DNA of 64,000 nucleotides from Chinchilla lanigera (Eukaryota > Chordata > Mammalia > Rodentia > Chinchillidae), in assembly GCF_000276665.1 (NCBI RefSeq), contig NW_004955481.1, positions 998,391 to 1,062,390 on the forward strand. Direction: 5' to 3'. Numbering within the stretch: position 1 is the stretch's first letter; every line of letters starts with the position of its first letter. A program made the translations under genes and the position numbers. Positions 46,007 through 58,625 of the stretch are shown here, in pieces. The notes below the pieces were generated by a model, which was given only the letters and a program-made list of their open reading frames with translations, searched no databases and was not told the DNA's origin.

Positions 46007-46175
46007 CTCAGCAGTCCTCTCCTGAGGACCAGGATGACCAAGATGACATCAAGGTATCTTCCTTTATCCCGGACCTGAAGGAACTGCTCCCCAGTGTGAA
46101 AGTATGGTCAGATTGGATGCTCGGCTACCCAGACACCTGGAATCCTCCACCCACATCTCTGGATCTGCCATCACA
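46007..46175 (+). CDS. SMG6: SMG6 internal coding exon C
   Basis: Third SMG6 exon in the window, 169 bp. The acceptor is GCCTCTGCAG ending at 46006 and the donor is TCACA/GTGAGT at 46176. It enters in phase 1 (the G from exon B plus CT gives Ala), reads 55 codons and leaves CA (phase 2). It begins with a very acidic stretch ([11 protein letters not shown]), probably an exposed linker. A Trp- and Pro-rich segment follows ([17 protein letters not shown]), a clear SMG6 signature. The protein acts in the cytoplasm, where the NMD machinery (UPF1 and the exon junction complex) recruits it, but none of the binding motifs for those partners is in this exon. Confidence 0.96.
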
Positions 46176-46811
46176 GTGAGTTGTTCTGCCTGTTCCTCTG
46201 ATGCTACCGACCTTGGCCTACCTATGCTCATGCAGCTCCCTTCCCTGTCCTGTTTTTCACTTCTTCTCACCCACAGCCCACATGTTTCCCTGTTCCCTCC
46301 TCATTTGAATTTTGGTTTTCCCTCCTTTGTAACACCTTTGTCATCTGATGTTTTACATTATTTTGGCCTACTTGCTAGTCCTGTTCTCTTTGAGCTCTCT
46401 CTTTCCTTTGCGCTATAGTTTGCTCTCTGTTGTGTTGTCTTGTTCTTGCTGTATCATTCCTCATACTCACCATCTCTGCAGCTGCTTCTGAAGTATGGAT
46501 GTTTGTCAATCAGTGTGTAAGAGACTTTGTCTCTTTATCTCCGTTAGTTTTTTTTTCTCTGTATCTTTCAGTGGTCTCACTTCTGCTTGTGCGATCTTCC
46601 GTAGATCTCCTTGCCTCCTCTCATGACATTTAGTGTGTGAGAAGGATAAATGTGTACACACCTCTCCTCACTCACTCATTTGCTGTCTCCTTACCTTGCC
46701 CCTGCCCCTGCCTCCTTCTCTGTCAGAGTCAGAAGGGTGCATTGTATAGGAGTGTGTGCCTCTGCCTGGATGGTCCACATAGATCTGTTTTTATGGGGTT
46801 TTTTTGTTCTC

Positions 46812-46940
46812 TTCTTAAGTGGTGGTAAATCATAACCAAATTTGCCATCCTATTTTTATGTGCATGATTCAGTGTAATTACATATTATACATAAATAGTA
46901 TAAATTACATTCACAGTGTTTACATTCACAGTGCAACCAG
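46812..46940. repeat. Short L1-type fragment
   Basis: 'ggtaaatcataaccaaattt', 'gccatcctatttttatgtgc', and a tandem pair of 'tacattcacagtg' at 46908 and 46921. Confidence 0.4.
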
Positions 46941-47147
46941 GTGTGGCTATTTCTTGGTACTGGTCTGGGTCTGGTTCTGGATCTGGGTTGTGTTTGACTC
47001 TGTCTGCCTGAGTCCATTGTCTTTGTGTATCTATGAGCCTTTGTGTCTTAGTGTCTATCTGTGGTGAGTGTGAAGGTCTGTGTGTTGTGTCTCTGCAGGG
47101 TTGTCTATCTAGAGACCTTTCAGTGTGCCTATCCTTGGCTGTTTGTA

Positions 47148-47607
47148 TACAAGGTGTGATCAGAATATATAGTGAATGTTTACATTTTTTTTAAGGATTT
47201 ATTATGAGAAGATACATTGCTATTAATACCCCTTAAGATAGTCTTCCCTCTTTGAACATGCTTAGGACAGCATCCTCACCACTTTCTGAAGCAGTTCTAG
47301 AAGTCCTGTTTTGTCAGCGTCTTCAAGAGGTGTGATAAAAAACATATTGAATGCTGCTGGTGAGTCCCATTCAACTGCAAGACAGGCTTTGAAAACATTA
47401 CGGTGTGTATCCACCTTACTCAATGGATCTATCACTGTGTGTAACCTTTGGCTCTTCCCCAAAATCAAAATGACTATCAAAGGTAAATGCTTTAAATCAA
47501 TTCAGGACTTAGAGGCAGCCACAACAGTGCAACTAAAGATAATCACAAAAGATTATATTTTTTGGTGTAATAAAAAAATTCATCATATTTTCTGACCACA
47601 CCTCATA
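47148..47607 (+). mobile_element. Deleted mariner-like DNA transposon
   Basis: Element 47150-47605, flanked by TA on both sides. The left end caaggtgtgatcagaatat pairs with the reverse complement of the right end (tgaggtgtggtcagaaaat) at 15 of 19 positions. Near the right end, a + strand frame reads LFPKIKMTIKGKCFKSIQDL (from 47452), which resembles the C-terminal part of mariner transposases ('LFPKLK...KGKRF...I' style). At 456 bp it is about a third of a full mariner (about 1.3 kb); the DDE/D core is absent, so it is inactive. Its subfamily is not known to me. Confidence 0.75.
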
Positions 47608-48014
47608 CATGTGTCTGTGTGCTCCATCTGTAGCTATGTGTGTTGTATCCATTTGTGTTATGGCCCTATCTGAATCTGTGCCCATTTGCTTCTATGTCTT
47701 CTATGTCTCTCTGTATTCTATCTCTCTTCAAGCTTCATATCTCCCCATAGGGCTCTGTTTCAATGTCTGGGTCCATATCAGTCTGTGTCTTTGATCCCAT
47801 CCTTTTCTATGTGTTGACTAGTTCTCATGAGAATGTAATACTTGTGTATGTTCCTGAATTTTGTGTCTGTGTCCATGTTGGTCAGCAACCATGTTGGTTT
47901 GATTGTCTCTGTGTGTCAGTCTGGCTCTGTCATTGAGGGGTATTCTATGTATGTGGGCCTGCCTGTGGGCCTGTCTCAGTTGTCTGCCTTTACTGGTTGT
48001 TTGTGTATCTATAG

Positions 48015-48276
48015 CAGGGCTCAGTAAATGATACATTTTTAAATGGTTGAGAAAAACCAAAAGAATACTATCCATGACTTGTGAAAATTATATGAAAGTC
48101 ATATTTCAGTGTCTGTAGTGTTATATGGGAACACAACCATGCTAATGTACAGTTGATCTGTGGCTGGTTTCACACTAGAACTGCAGAGTTGAGTAGTTGC
48201 CACAGAGACCATATGACCTACAAAACCTAAAATATTAACTCACCAACTAATTACAGAAAAGGTTTGCTGACTTCTG
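48015..48276. mobile_element. hAT-Charlie-type MITE
   Basis: Ends cagggctcagtaaa / ...tttgctgacttctg are imperfect inverted repeats (cag..tcagcaaa type). The inside has the familiar wording 'gggaacacaaccatgctaat', 'gcagagttgagtagttgcc', 'acagagaccatatgacctac', 'aaacctaaaatattaactca'. Non-autonomous, no coding capacity. The supposed 8-bp duplication (atctatag / atcttgca) has decayed. Confidence 0.8.
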
Positions 48277-48284
48277 ATCTTGCA

Positions 48285-51200
48285 TCCCATTTTTCTGTGT
48301 TCATGTTTGTGCTATAGTGTCTGAACATATACATATGTTCACATAGGCTTTACCTCTGTTAGCTATGCTCTCTGTTCTCTTACATTCCTTTCCTCTCACT
48401 TCTACCTTTCTGTCACTTCCTTTCTTTCTGCCCCACCCTCTTCTGTTTCTTCTTTCTCTCTTCCTCTACTTTCCATACACACATTCTTTGCTTTGTAGTC
48501 TCTGGTGAATATGTGCTCTAAAAGTTCCTTCAGTCTACCACCATACCACCCTGAATGCACCCGATCTCGTTCCTTCAGATTCAGTGCATAGTGTACATAC
48601 TATTTCAGAGCAAGCATTCATACGCAGTTACCTCATCATTTACCTCCAGGGCTCTTCTCTGAGAGTGGGAAAATAGTGGCGGACAAAGTATGGAGACCTT
48701 GGTGCTGCTAGGGAACAGGAGTAAAGAGGGAAGTTTTTCTGGGTTGATGACCAGCTGTGTGTATCTCCTAGACTCATGAGTAACCCACAGAGGAAAAGTG
48801 CAGCAGAGATTTCTGATTAGCAGTTATTGGTCTCTCTATGTGAGCTATGTAGTTTTGACTCTTCCCCTCTCTTTCCCTCCAAATTTTCTCCTTACTCCTC
48901 ACCCCAAGGGGTAGTTCTGGACTGTTATTACCAGTCTCCCCAGTTCTAGCTCTATAACTGTGTGAGCAGGGCTCACAGTATTGGACAGTTGCACCCTTCC
49001 TGTGAGCTCTCTACGTTTCCAAAATGCACTCCAAGCTGAGGCCTCATGAGCTGGGAATGAGTACTTGAGTTGAGTAACGGAGCCAGGCAGAGGAACTGAT
49101 AGACCTGCTGAATAGGGGACAGTTGTTTCCCAGCAGTGATGTCCAAAGAGTTAAAATGTACAGCCTCAGGTTATTAATGTGTAATACAGACTAGGCAACT
49201 GCAGTTTGGGGAAGAAAATGCTAGGAAAGGGCTCTGCTCTCGAGGTATCTAAGACACTGCTTCTGAGTATGTACAGGAGCCACTGAGTAGTCCTTCCTTC
49301 CTCTTGGGAATGGGGAAGCAGAGCATCTGTCCCTGGAGCTTGGCCCTTCCTGGGTCACCTCACCTCACAGCCACAGGTTCCTCAGATACGATCCACCCAT
49401 ATCCTGAGCCATCAGGTCTGTTAATTCTTCCACAGCACTTATCCCTTCATCCCTCCTCCCTTTCTCATCCTTTTGGCTTTTGTTTGGCTGAGGAAATGGA
49501 AAACTCACACAGGAAGTGCTGGGCCTCATTTGCTTGAGATGCCGAGTCTGTTTTCCCTTTGGATGCTGCAGCAAATGGCCTGTTGCCGGCTCTCTGAGCT
49601 GCTGCCCATCTTTGGGCAAGGGCTTAATCTGCAGCTGGGCACGTGGTCCAAGCTACATCCATCCCTAGCTAGGATAAGAGGGGGTTGGGTTACTTGAACA
49701 TCTTGCTTTGTCTTTTCAGGCTTTTCTTCACAGGGAGGGCAAACCTGACCCAATAATACATTGACTCTAATTGTCCAGTAAATTAGTTTCTGTGGCCATA
49801 GATACCACTTACTCTCTTGTGAACTGAGGCTGGACATGAGAAATCAATGTGATCAAGAATTAGGTCCCCTTCTGTACTGTCTGTCTCTGCAATCAGATCA
49901 CCAGCTGGCTGTCTCTGGAGTGCAAGTTTAAGTGTAAGAGGGGGCTCTGCTGTCCCTGGGTAAGACCTTAAGGCATGGTTTTTAAAGAAATACTGCCACT
50001 GTTCAGCAGAACAAACCTCATATGACTAGCACTGAAAGTATTCCCACTGCATAGCCTTCAGATCTGAGCATTGGAAAAGTGGAATATAAATTTTACCGTC
50101 CTGCTTTCTAGTTACTTGTATTATAGCCAGCTTCCTATATTCTCCAAAAGTAAATACCATGGCTGAGAGATTGGCAAGTTATGGTGGTTCTGTGGATTTC
50201 AAATGTGCATCTTATACCCACTAATCTTCCATAGGGGGGCACTTGTTCTTTTAAGGCCATAGGGAATGATATACCCTTGATAGTTCGGTAGATATTAGCA
50301 TTGTAAACACCCCAACACTTATAGGGTCCTTGTCATGATACTCATTTTGAATGGGTTAGGAATATCCTCAAGGGGGTAGAAAGGAAATGGCTGTCATTTA
50401 ATGCCTCTTCTTAGCATGTTTTCATTGGTCCTTGCCTGCATTTGTTCTCTGCAAAAACAAATTTCTCTGATCCTGAGATAAGGTTCACCAGGTAGTCTGT
50501 AGTTCCAGTTGGTTTTCCTTCAGAAACCTCACTGATCCTTTTGACATGCTGGACCTTCAATTCATTTTGCTCTCTTCATTCTCTCCCTGTTGTTCATTTG
50601 TTATCTCTGTGTATGGTTAGAGAATCATTGCACAGCATCCTCACTATCCTAGGGGAATTCCTAAGCTCATGATCAGTTTCTTTCATTCTCTTTTCTTTGC
50701 ATATGTACCTTTTTTTTTCTAGTCAGATCTACTTTTCCTAGGGATTAGCAGGCACATATGGAATACTTAGGATGATGATGATGACACATCATTGGCACTG
50801 GAGAGTGATAAGGAAAAAATTGCAGGACCATTTGTTTCTTCCCTCACGTAGCACTTAGTAGGTCTGTGTGCTAGAGTCAGTGTGTAAGTTGACTTTGCAT
50901 TTACATCTGTTAGTAGTTGTAATAGAATAGGTTCATATCCCAGGAGGTATCAGGTGTAGAGGAGAATAGCAGGATGCAGAAAGTGGCTTTGTCCACTGTA
51001 AAAGGCAGTATAGCCTGTGCTTTTAGAATAGACTGTGATGCTTGGAGGGACCATCTACTTGACCCATCTGCTAGCAATTTCTTTTACCCCTGGCTTCCTG
51101 TGACGAGGGACAGACAGCTGCTCCCCGCGCTACCAAGTGAACATGAAGAGAGGAATAAATGACAGCTGATGGCAGGTAAAGGACAGCAGGTTTCCATGAG

Positions 51201-54200
51201 CCGAGGTAGAGGGACTGCTTACATCCCAGGATTTTGGGCGGGGCCACAGCAATGGGCCAGTCTACCTCATTTCACAGTCCCTGCTGAAGCCAGACCTTCC
51301 CTCATCTTGATCTCTAGTTCTCAGTAAGTGAAAGAGTCAGGGGACTTTGAGAACATCCAAACCTAGCCCAGCTGTGGCAGTTGGTTTATTGCTTTCAGCT
51401 GGTACTTGAACCCAGGTCCTGGTCTTGGAGGCTTTCCCAGGTTTAATCCCTAGAGCTTTCTCTGCAGCTGTATGACACTGCGCTGACCCCGAATGAGGAT
51501 AGGAAAATAGAACCAGTGCCAAGCCAGAGTCTCTTTTTCATTTGGAGTCTGGCTGTCTGCCCATGACCAGGGTTACATAATGGGAAACATAGCTGGGGCT
51601 CTGGAGAGCCCGCGTTTCACCAGGCTGCCCAGACCTTCGCATTCTGATGCTATATATCTTCCTAATTGTAGCTCGGATGCATTTATCACACTGTTGGATT
51701 GGTGTACTGTTAAAAAAAAGAAAGAAAGAAAGAAAGAAAACTCTAGAAATTCTTGGACTTGCTCCTTTTCTATGGCTTGTTCTATATAGTCTGCAGAGCA
51801 TGCCGAAAAAGGCTTATAGGGAGTCTTCTGAAGTACTGTCACAGAGGGAGAAATAGGGATGTGTAGGGAATAAGCAGTAAGCTAATTTACTCAGGAAGCC
51901 TTTGTGTGTTGACCTTGTAGATGAGATAGAAATTCTTGAGTTAAAAAACTAGCTAGTTCACTCACCCTCATGGGGCAGCTCTGAAGTAAGTACTGATCCC
52001 AAGTCTAATCAGCACCCCTTCAAGGACGCATAATACATCTTCCCAAAAGGGCATTTTCAGAGGTCAATAAGTAATAGCCCATCAGCACTTCCCTGAAGGA
52101 AGTGGTAGTGACTGTGGGAAGCCCCTTTGCTACCCTGGCTCCCCACCCAGTCTCCCTGGCTCCAAGTTGGGGCGCCAGCACTACAGCCTGGCACCAGGGG
52201 GTTCCTCTTCCTCCAAGTGCTGAGTGTGGTGCACACGTGATCTCTCTCACGGCAGGAACCTTTGTCCCCTCCCCACTCCTCCCACAGGACTCCTTGTGAG
52301 AGGAAGGGGTGTTGGCCTAAGGCTCCAGTCTGACCCCAGCAGGGTACAGCAGCTGACCCCAGGGAGAGTACTTTCCAGCTCTGGGCCGAGGTTATTTGGG
52401 TCCAGTGTGTGCTAAACTGAGAAGACGTGTTGGGGTGGTTACAGCTAAAAGTTTGGAGAGGCAGGAACCGTGAGAATCCACACCAGGGAGGCCACCGAGG
52501 GCTCCACTTATGCCGTAGAGATGTTGGGATCCCCTAGGGGCTGCTCTTTCCCAAAACACAGTGCTGATGGTTTTAACACACTATAGTGATGTGACAGAGG
52601 CTATACATATGAGTGTGGCTTGGGAAAACTGAAACCAAATAAGGCTCTGACCTAGATAGAAGTTGGGGAGGGGACATAGTAGAGGTACCCTGGTACCTGG
52701 AATGAGGCTATTGTGACCTGTTATTGGCACAGAGCTTTATTTAGCTGAACTGCTTAGAACACTGGGAAGTTTATGTCCTTGCAGTAGTACAGTATTACTG
52801 AGCTTCAGCATTTGATTTTCCCTGTTGGGCAAAGTTGATTCAGAGTTGGGCACTTTTTCAAAGGCCCAAGTTGACTTTTTTGTATAAAATAAGACTGTAG
52901 TAGGGATCATCTTCAGCTAGGTCTTATATTCTTTAGTGGTCAACCAATTAATAGTTATTATTCTTGGAGGATTATATCTTGCTGCTATGACCTTAATCCT
53001 AGAACAGTGTTCTCTGATTTTTTGTGTGTCATGGAGGCATGTAGTAAACACTGTTTTTAGTTCCTAAACCTCAGGAGGGAGTTGCATAGATTTCTCCCCA
53101 TATTCAATACATTCCAGAGCGTATTACAGTACCTAGCACTGAAGTACCAGAACCATTTCCTTATCCCATGCAGACAGGCTCGGCATTACATCTTGGTTTT
53201 CTAAAGGAGCATCCTAAGCCATTTTTATCCCAAGTAATATTCTTTTAACTTTACCAGACTTGTTGGATTTAGGTCCATTTCTGCTGTTAGCTGCTCACCT
53301 CCCCGTGGTTTCTTCGGTTGGGTAAGAAGTCTTCCAGGGCAGCGATGGGCTTACGTTGGCCACTGAACAAGTGAATTGGAAAGGTGTGGGCTCCAAAAGG
53401 GAATTAAGTTTTCAAAAGTAAACACTACATATCTTAAGAGAATTTCTCTTGTTATGGTATTTTTGTCTTTGCCTTTTGTAGATGTTGTCCATGGCTTTCT
53501 CTTTTTCAGCTGCTTTGTGCCTACTTTCTGTACCATCTTTGCCTATATTTCCAAATCTCCTCATCCCAGGAACCAAAAGACTCAACTTGTTTCCCATCTG
53601 TAGTATTTCTCTGATCTTCCATAGCTCTGAAACACAATGCAGGGCTTCTTCTCACTCAACTCTTTCCGGGTTTGTTCTGCAGCTGTGGAGTTTGAATGTT
53701 AGTGTTTAAACAAGCTGGTATTACACAGGAAATGGCCACCTCCACAGGCCCCTGCAGGCTTGTAACATGGGGTCATTGTACTTGATATTAATCACCAGTC
53801 AGCCTGTTCCCCCAGTAAAAATATGAAGGAGTGTGTGAGTACTTAGTCCTCCTTAGTCTTTCTAGAAAAAAAGACTGAATCCTGGTCAGACGCTTCCCAA
53901 CTGTCACTGTCCTTGGCCCCACCCCTGTGGGAGCTTTCACAGGAGTCCTGACTGACCCCTTCCCTATAAACCTGGCAATTCTGCCTTCCTTCTAAGTTCC
54001 AGGCAAGGAGACAGATTGTCGTGGTATAACACGCCTCACGTATCTCACACCTTAATCTTTCAGGGCATGTTTTAGTTGTATAACATATCCTATGAGAGAT
54101 CTCTAGAATTTTAGAAACACAGAAACCCACTGGCCCACCTTAGAGCAGGGTTTCTTAGCTCCCTCAACTGAAGTGCCTTTTCTTAATGCTATTTGCAGAA

Positions 54201-57200
54201 CTAACCCCTGCCTGAAGGGTTAATCTGATTCCCCAAGTCAATATCCCCCAAACAACCAGCCAAGAGTGTGTGTTGGTTCATTTCTGTGAAATGTGTTTCC
54301 CCAGTCACCTGGGCTGGCCTGGGCTGCATTGTATCGGCCAGCAGCTGCACCGCACTCAAACTGACAGCTACATTAAACCTTGGAATTCTGAGGCAATAAA
54401 AAGTAAATTAACTCTTATTTTTTTCCTTTCCTGGTGGAGTAAGTGAATGCATGTCTGTAGGGAAGTGAGTGGGCCTTGGTTCTGAGTTCATACCTCTAAC
54501 TAGTCACTACTGGTCTGTCCCATGCAAGGATCTGGTGTTCAGACTCCAGCTAAGGGTCTGCTTCCTGGTGTGTGGTGTGTTCTGTGGGGCTGGGCCCATG
54601 GGTCGCCCTGCAACTGCTGATCCCTGTGCATTAATCACATCCCAGCTGCTCAGACTCCCTTGCCACCATTCTGGGAGCCATAAATGGGTTTATTAAGCAC
54701 AATTTCATATTCTCTGGCTGCTTTTTGTCTATTTGGTGATGAGTATACCCTAACTTTAGTAATTTTGTGAGCTCTGGGAGCTCCCCCAAAATGTAAGTTG
54801 AACCAGAACAAGCCAAAAGGATTTGACTGAGCCCACAGCACTCTAGAGGGTCCATAGAGAATCAAAGGTGATTTGAGATTATCAGAAAAACCTTTCGGGG
54901 AGTCATTTCCCAAGCTTTTCCAGAAGGTTGGGAGCTGTTTAAACAGCTCTTCATAACCATAAGAATTTGATTTTGGGTTCCTCAGCCAATATTGAATCCT
55001 TAGGGTGCAAGAGCTGATGTGGGGGTGAAGGTTTAGAAGGCACTCTGGTTGAAATAAGAAACTAAAACAGGAAAAAGCTAAGCTTTTCTCCCTGCATTCA
55101 GACATGAAACTCTGTGTTCAACCATGGAACTGCCCTAGCCCAAAGGCTTGATTGGGGTAAGCTGAGGTCATATTGCCAAGGTTCCAGAAATTACCTGGTC
55201 CCCTTTCAAATACCAGTTTTTTAATTCAGATATCTCAGCTGCATTTTCAAAGCACCTCTCCATTTTTCAGAATTAGTTTCCTGATACTTCTCCCACCAAC
55301 ACTGCTGTAGAGAGTCAGTAGATGGCCCAGGGACATCTATGTAATTGTGTTCATGTCTGTGGTGTTCAGTGAGATGAGATAACTGATGATATGAAATGTG
55401 ACCTGAGCTTGGACAGTCCCACTGAGATACCAAAAGAAAGCAACTACTCAGAATCAAAGTTCATATACAAGATTGGGCTGAATCTTGGGCAGAAGTGACC
55501 TTTCATTGAAGCATTTTATGTATTCCCTTGGTTCTGATCAATCTAGCTTGACCCTTGGACCACTTTTACTTATATTTCTGAATTGGGAACTCGTGGTACT
55601 TCCTATGTCTTTTGGCACTAGCTGCTGTCTTACAAAATCAACATTAGGGTAGCAGATCTCATTTACCTTATTTTTGTAATGTCTTAAGGTTTTGGCACAA
55701 GGTGGGTGGTAATAGGCAAAAGGCAGATGTGGGCAGGGGTCCCTAGTGGTGGCCAGCAATCTCTGGGAGGAGTCACTTTTGGTTTATCTGAGCCTTAGGG
55801 GACAGGAGAGCATGGTAATGAGAACCACATGGTACCACATATTTCTTCGTTTTGGATCCAAGATGGTAGGGGTGGGAGGGTAAGAGAGGGTTATGGGGCC
55901 TCCCACGGTGGCAGCCCTTCTTTGGCTGGGGATGCTGCTGCTCACACCCTCACCCTACCCCCCAATTAAGTCCTACTGCAGCCTCAACCTGCACAGCACC
56001 AGCCAGGGCCCCAAAGCCAAGAATTCAGCTGGGAGACTTTTCACCTTTCTTCTCACTGTCGTCTTTCCTGTTTATTTTCCAAATTGCTGCTCTGCAGCCG
56101 AGCAATGCTTGCTGGCCAAAGCTCACCAGTGCTGTGGGATCAGACTCAGGCAGTGGGCTCAAGTGGCCAGCAGGGCACTGGGGGAGGAAGTGGGGAACTG
56201 GAAGAACCTCCCTGTGCGTCTCCCATGGGCAGCACTAACCTCAGAGGCGGCCCTGAGCAGCCCTATCACATCCGGTGCTTGTCTCTGCAGCCGGGACCAG
56301 AGGATAAACTATCAGAGCTGTGGGGCAGTGCATCATTCCTCTTATTATTTTCTTCTCTGCAGATGGGGTCGTGGAAAGTTCAGTTCCTTTTAACCCTCAA
56401 AGTTCTGTTTATTCTACAGCTGGTAGCCTGAATGCCGCGTTTCCCATTACATCACAAAGGGGCTCAAGCAGATCTCTGCACAGAAACGTGTTGCAACTGT
56501 TTATTTTTTTCCATATTTAAACATTTCTGACAGCCAAACCAGGCTGAGCCAAAAGATGGAGCTTTGTGAATGAGTCTGGTTGTCGGTGTCTGTGCAGAGA
56601 GGCTTTAGGAAACTCTTATCCCTCTGGTGATTCTTCTCAAACATGTTCTTTTTCCTGGGCAAAGCCTGTGAAGTGAGTTACTTCTGCAGTACACGTGTGT
56701 TGATTATGTGCTGTTGTGTGATTAATGGGGGTATGTTCCACCTGGTTCCCAGGACGCTCTTGAAAACAAGATGTTTCGTTTCATTGCCTTTTCCTAGTGC
56801 AGTGATTACAGTAAATAAACCATTGCAATCTCCTTCCACCTGGAGCCAATCAGGGAGTTCCCATACCTCTCCCCACCTTCTCCCTTAGCATCACCTTCAG
56901 TGACATATCCCTTGAATGCTCTCTCTTCCACCATCTCCCAATGGTTCCTAGTCTCCAGATAAAACAAATTGCTTAGGTCTGAGGCCCCTCCCTCCAGGCA
57001 GGATTCATGCATAGTAACTCCCCAGGGGAGAGTCCAGGATGATTCTACAACTTACTTTTGCTTATTTTCTCTTCTACTCCACCTCCTGAACCTAACTGTG
57101 AAACTTTCTTTGTAATTCTCCTATGCATTTTGTTCCTTTTGGAGTAAAACTTAGCATCCAGAGGGTACTGCCTATTCCAGATTCCCAGGTTAAGGGTTTC

Positions 57201-58194
57201 TCTGGAGTAGAAAGACAAATCTATACATTTGGCAGGCAGTGCATCTGACCACAATTTGAGGTATTCCTGGGCAGGCCCTCACCAAAGCGGGAATTTGAAC
57301 CCACAGTAGATGAAAACATCTGATAAGTGATAGAGAAATGAACCCTCTTTTATAATTCTATTTGGAATTTTAAATGAGGAGAGCTAAATTTTGCATTTGG
57401 AGGTTTTCTTCTCAGGTTCAGCCAGCACTTGGTGATATGCAATCATGATGACCAGCCATCCTGATTTGCCCAGAACTGGAAGATTTGGAGAGAGATGATA
57501 CTCTGAGTGCTAAAACTGGGACAATCCTAGAATGGCTAGTCACCCTGTATCTAACCTTCCGTAAGTGAGAGAACAGGTAGGGCCTGGGATGGTCAAGACA
57601 GCACTGATAGCGGTTCATCTGCGGAAATGTTTGAGCAGTTTTACCTTCTTGAGTGGCTCTTGGCAGGCCAGGAATGAGGTTTTCTCTGAATCTGTTTGAT
57701 TGGAAGAGAATTCTAAAGCATCAAAAAGGGAAAACCCACATGACTGCATAGTGTGATTGGACCCCCATAGCTGTATTTGGAAGAAGGGGCTGGGATCATT
57801 GCTGTCCGTGTGGTATATACTCAGTTGCTCAGGAAGGCAAAATTCTGGGAGCTGCCTCAGGCACTGGGTATGTAGAGTGTTTCCTTAAGCACCTCAGAGC
57901 GTTGTCTCGAAAAGGGATAGGACCCGCATTAGGCAACTACTTCTCCAAATTCTTTTTACTCTCTGGTTAGGATTTTAAAACTCCCCCTGATCAATTTAAA
58001 CTTTGCATAGAGGGCCACTCATACCAATGTTATTGCCACGGGCAGAATTTTGAATCCTAGCATTTTTAGTATGATTTCTTGGCAGCTGCCAGCTTGGACA
58101 ACTTTCGCTGCAAGTATTCTGCTCACAAATGCTGAGTGTACTTTTATTGGTCCCTCTTTAGACCTGCTCTTCTTTCTGACCTTATTTTTCACAG
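48285..58194 (+). other. SMG6: 9.9-kb SINE-free part of SMG6 intron
   Basis: No SINE, no recognised LINE, no gene. Pyrimidine-rich at 48370-48470. (AAAG)n at 51714-51738. A 166-codon frame at 55893-56393 with a hydrophobic start and a 151-codon frame at 54650-55105 (-) have no family resemblance. Confidence 0.5.
51714..51738. repeat. (AAAG)n microsatellite
   Basis: About six AAAG units. Confidence 0.9.
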
Positions 58195-58396
58195 GTTTGC
58201 TGTGGATGTATGGTCAACGCTGGCTGATTTTTGTAACATACTGACTGCAGTGAATCAGTCTGAGGTGCCACTGTACAAGGACCCGGATGATGACCTCACC
58301 CTCCTTATCCTGGAAGAGGATCGGCTTCTCTCAGGCTTTGTCCCCTTGCTAGCTGCCCCTCAGGACCCCTGCTACGTGGAGAAAACCTCGGATAAG
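58195..58396 (+). CDS. SMG6: SMG6 internal coding exon D
   Basis: Fourth SMG6 exon in the window, 202 bp, after a 12.0-kb intron. The acceptor is TTATTTTTCACAG ending at 58194. The CA carried from exon C plus G gives Gln, then 67 codons run from FAVDVWSTLADF to CYVEKTSDK. The donor is ATAAG/GTCAGC at 58397 (phase 0), weaker than GTRAGT at +3 and +6. The peptide has a helical opening, an acidic turn (KDPDDDLTLL) and a hydrophobic stretch ending in Pro-Gln-Asp-Pro. This fits the end of the SMG6 helical domain just before the linker to the PIN domain. The PIN catalytic aspartates are in later exons not present here. Confidence 0.96.
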
Positions 58397-58591
58397 GTCA
58401 GCACCAGGCCAAACGTCCCTCCCCATTCACCCCTCCTCTTAATTCTCCAGACTTTTTTTATTCTTGGGAAGTTTTCTATGCAAACGGAACATGATTAAGT
58501 CATTGAGAAGGGTGTTAAGGGAAAATATCGACCTTTTAGCCGCTGACATCCAGCTCTATGTCCTGAAAAAAAGCCCTCTCAACTTCCTTTG

Positions 58592-58625
<34 letters not shown>

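Larger units (their letters stand above)
46176..48006. repeat. Degenerate TGTCT/TGTGTC-rich tract
   Basis: From about 46,480 to 48,010 the + strand repeats words such as 'tctgtgtctctgtc', 'tgtgtatctatgag', 'tcagtctgtgtcttt', with almost no long A runs. Not a clean tandem array; it looks like an old simple repeat that has drifted. The mariner element splits it. Confidence 0.5.

Noticed and set aside
54650..55105. 151-codon - strand frame
   Set aside because: No recognisable domain, no start or splice context; lengths like this occur by chance in 64 kb.
58136..58498. 120-codon frame reaching upstream of exon D
   Set aside because: Only 58195-58396 is exon; the ends are intron read-through beyond the splice sites.
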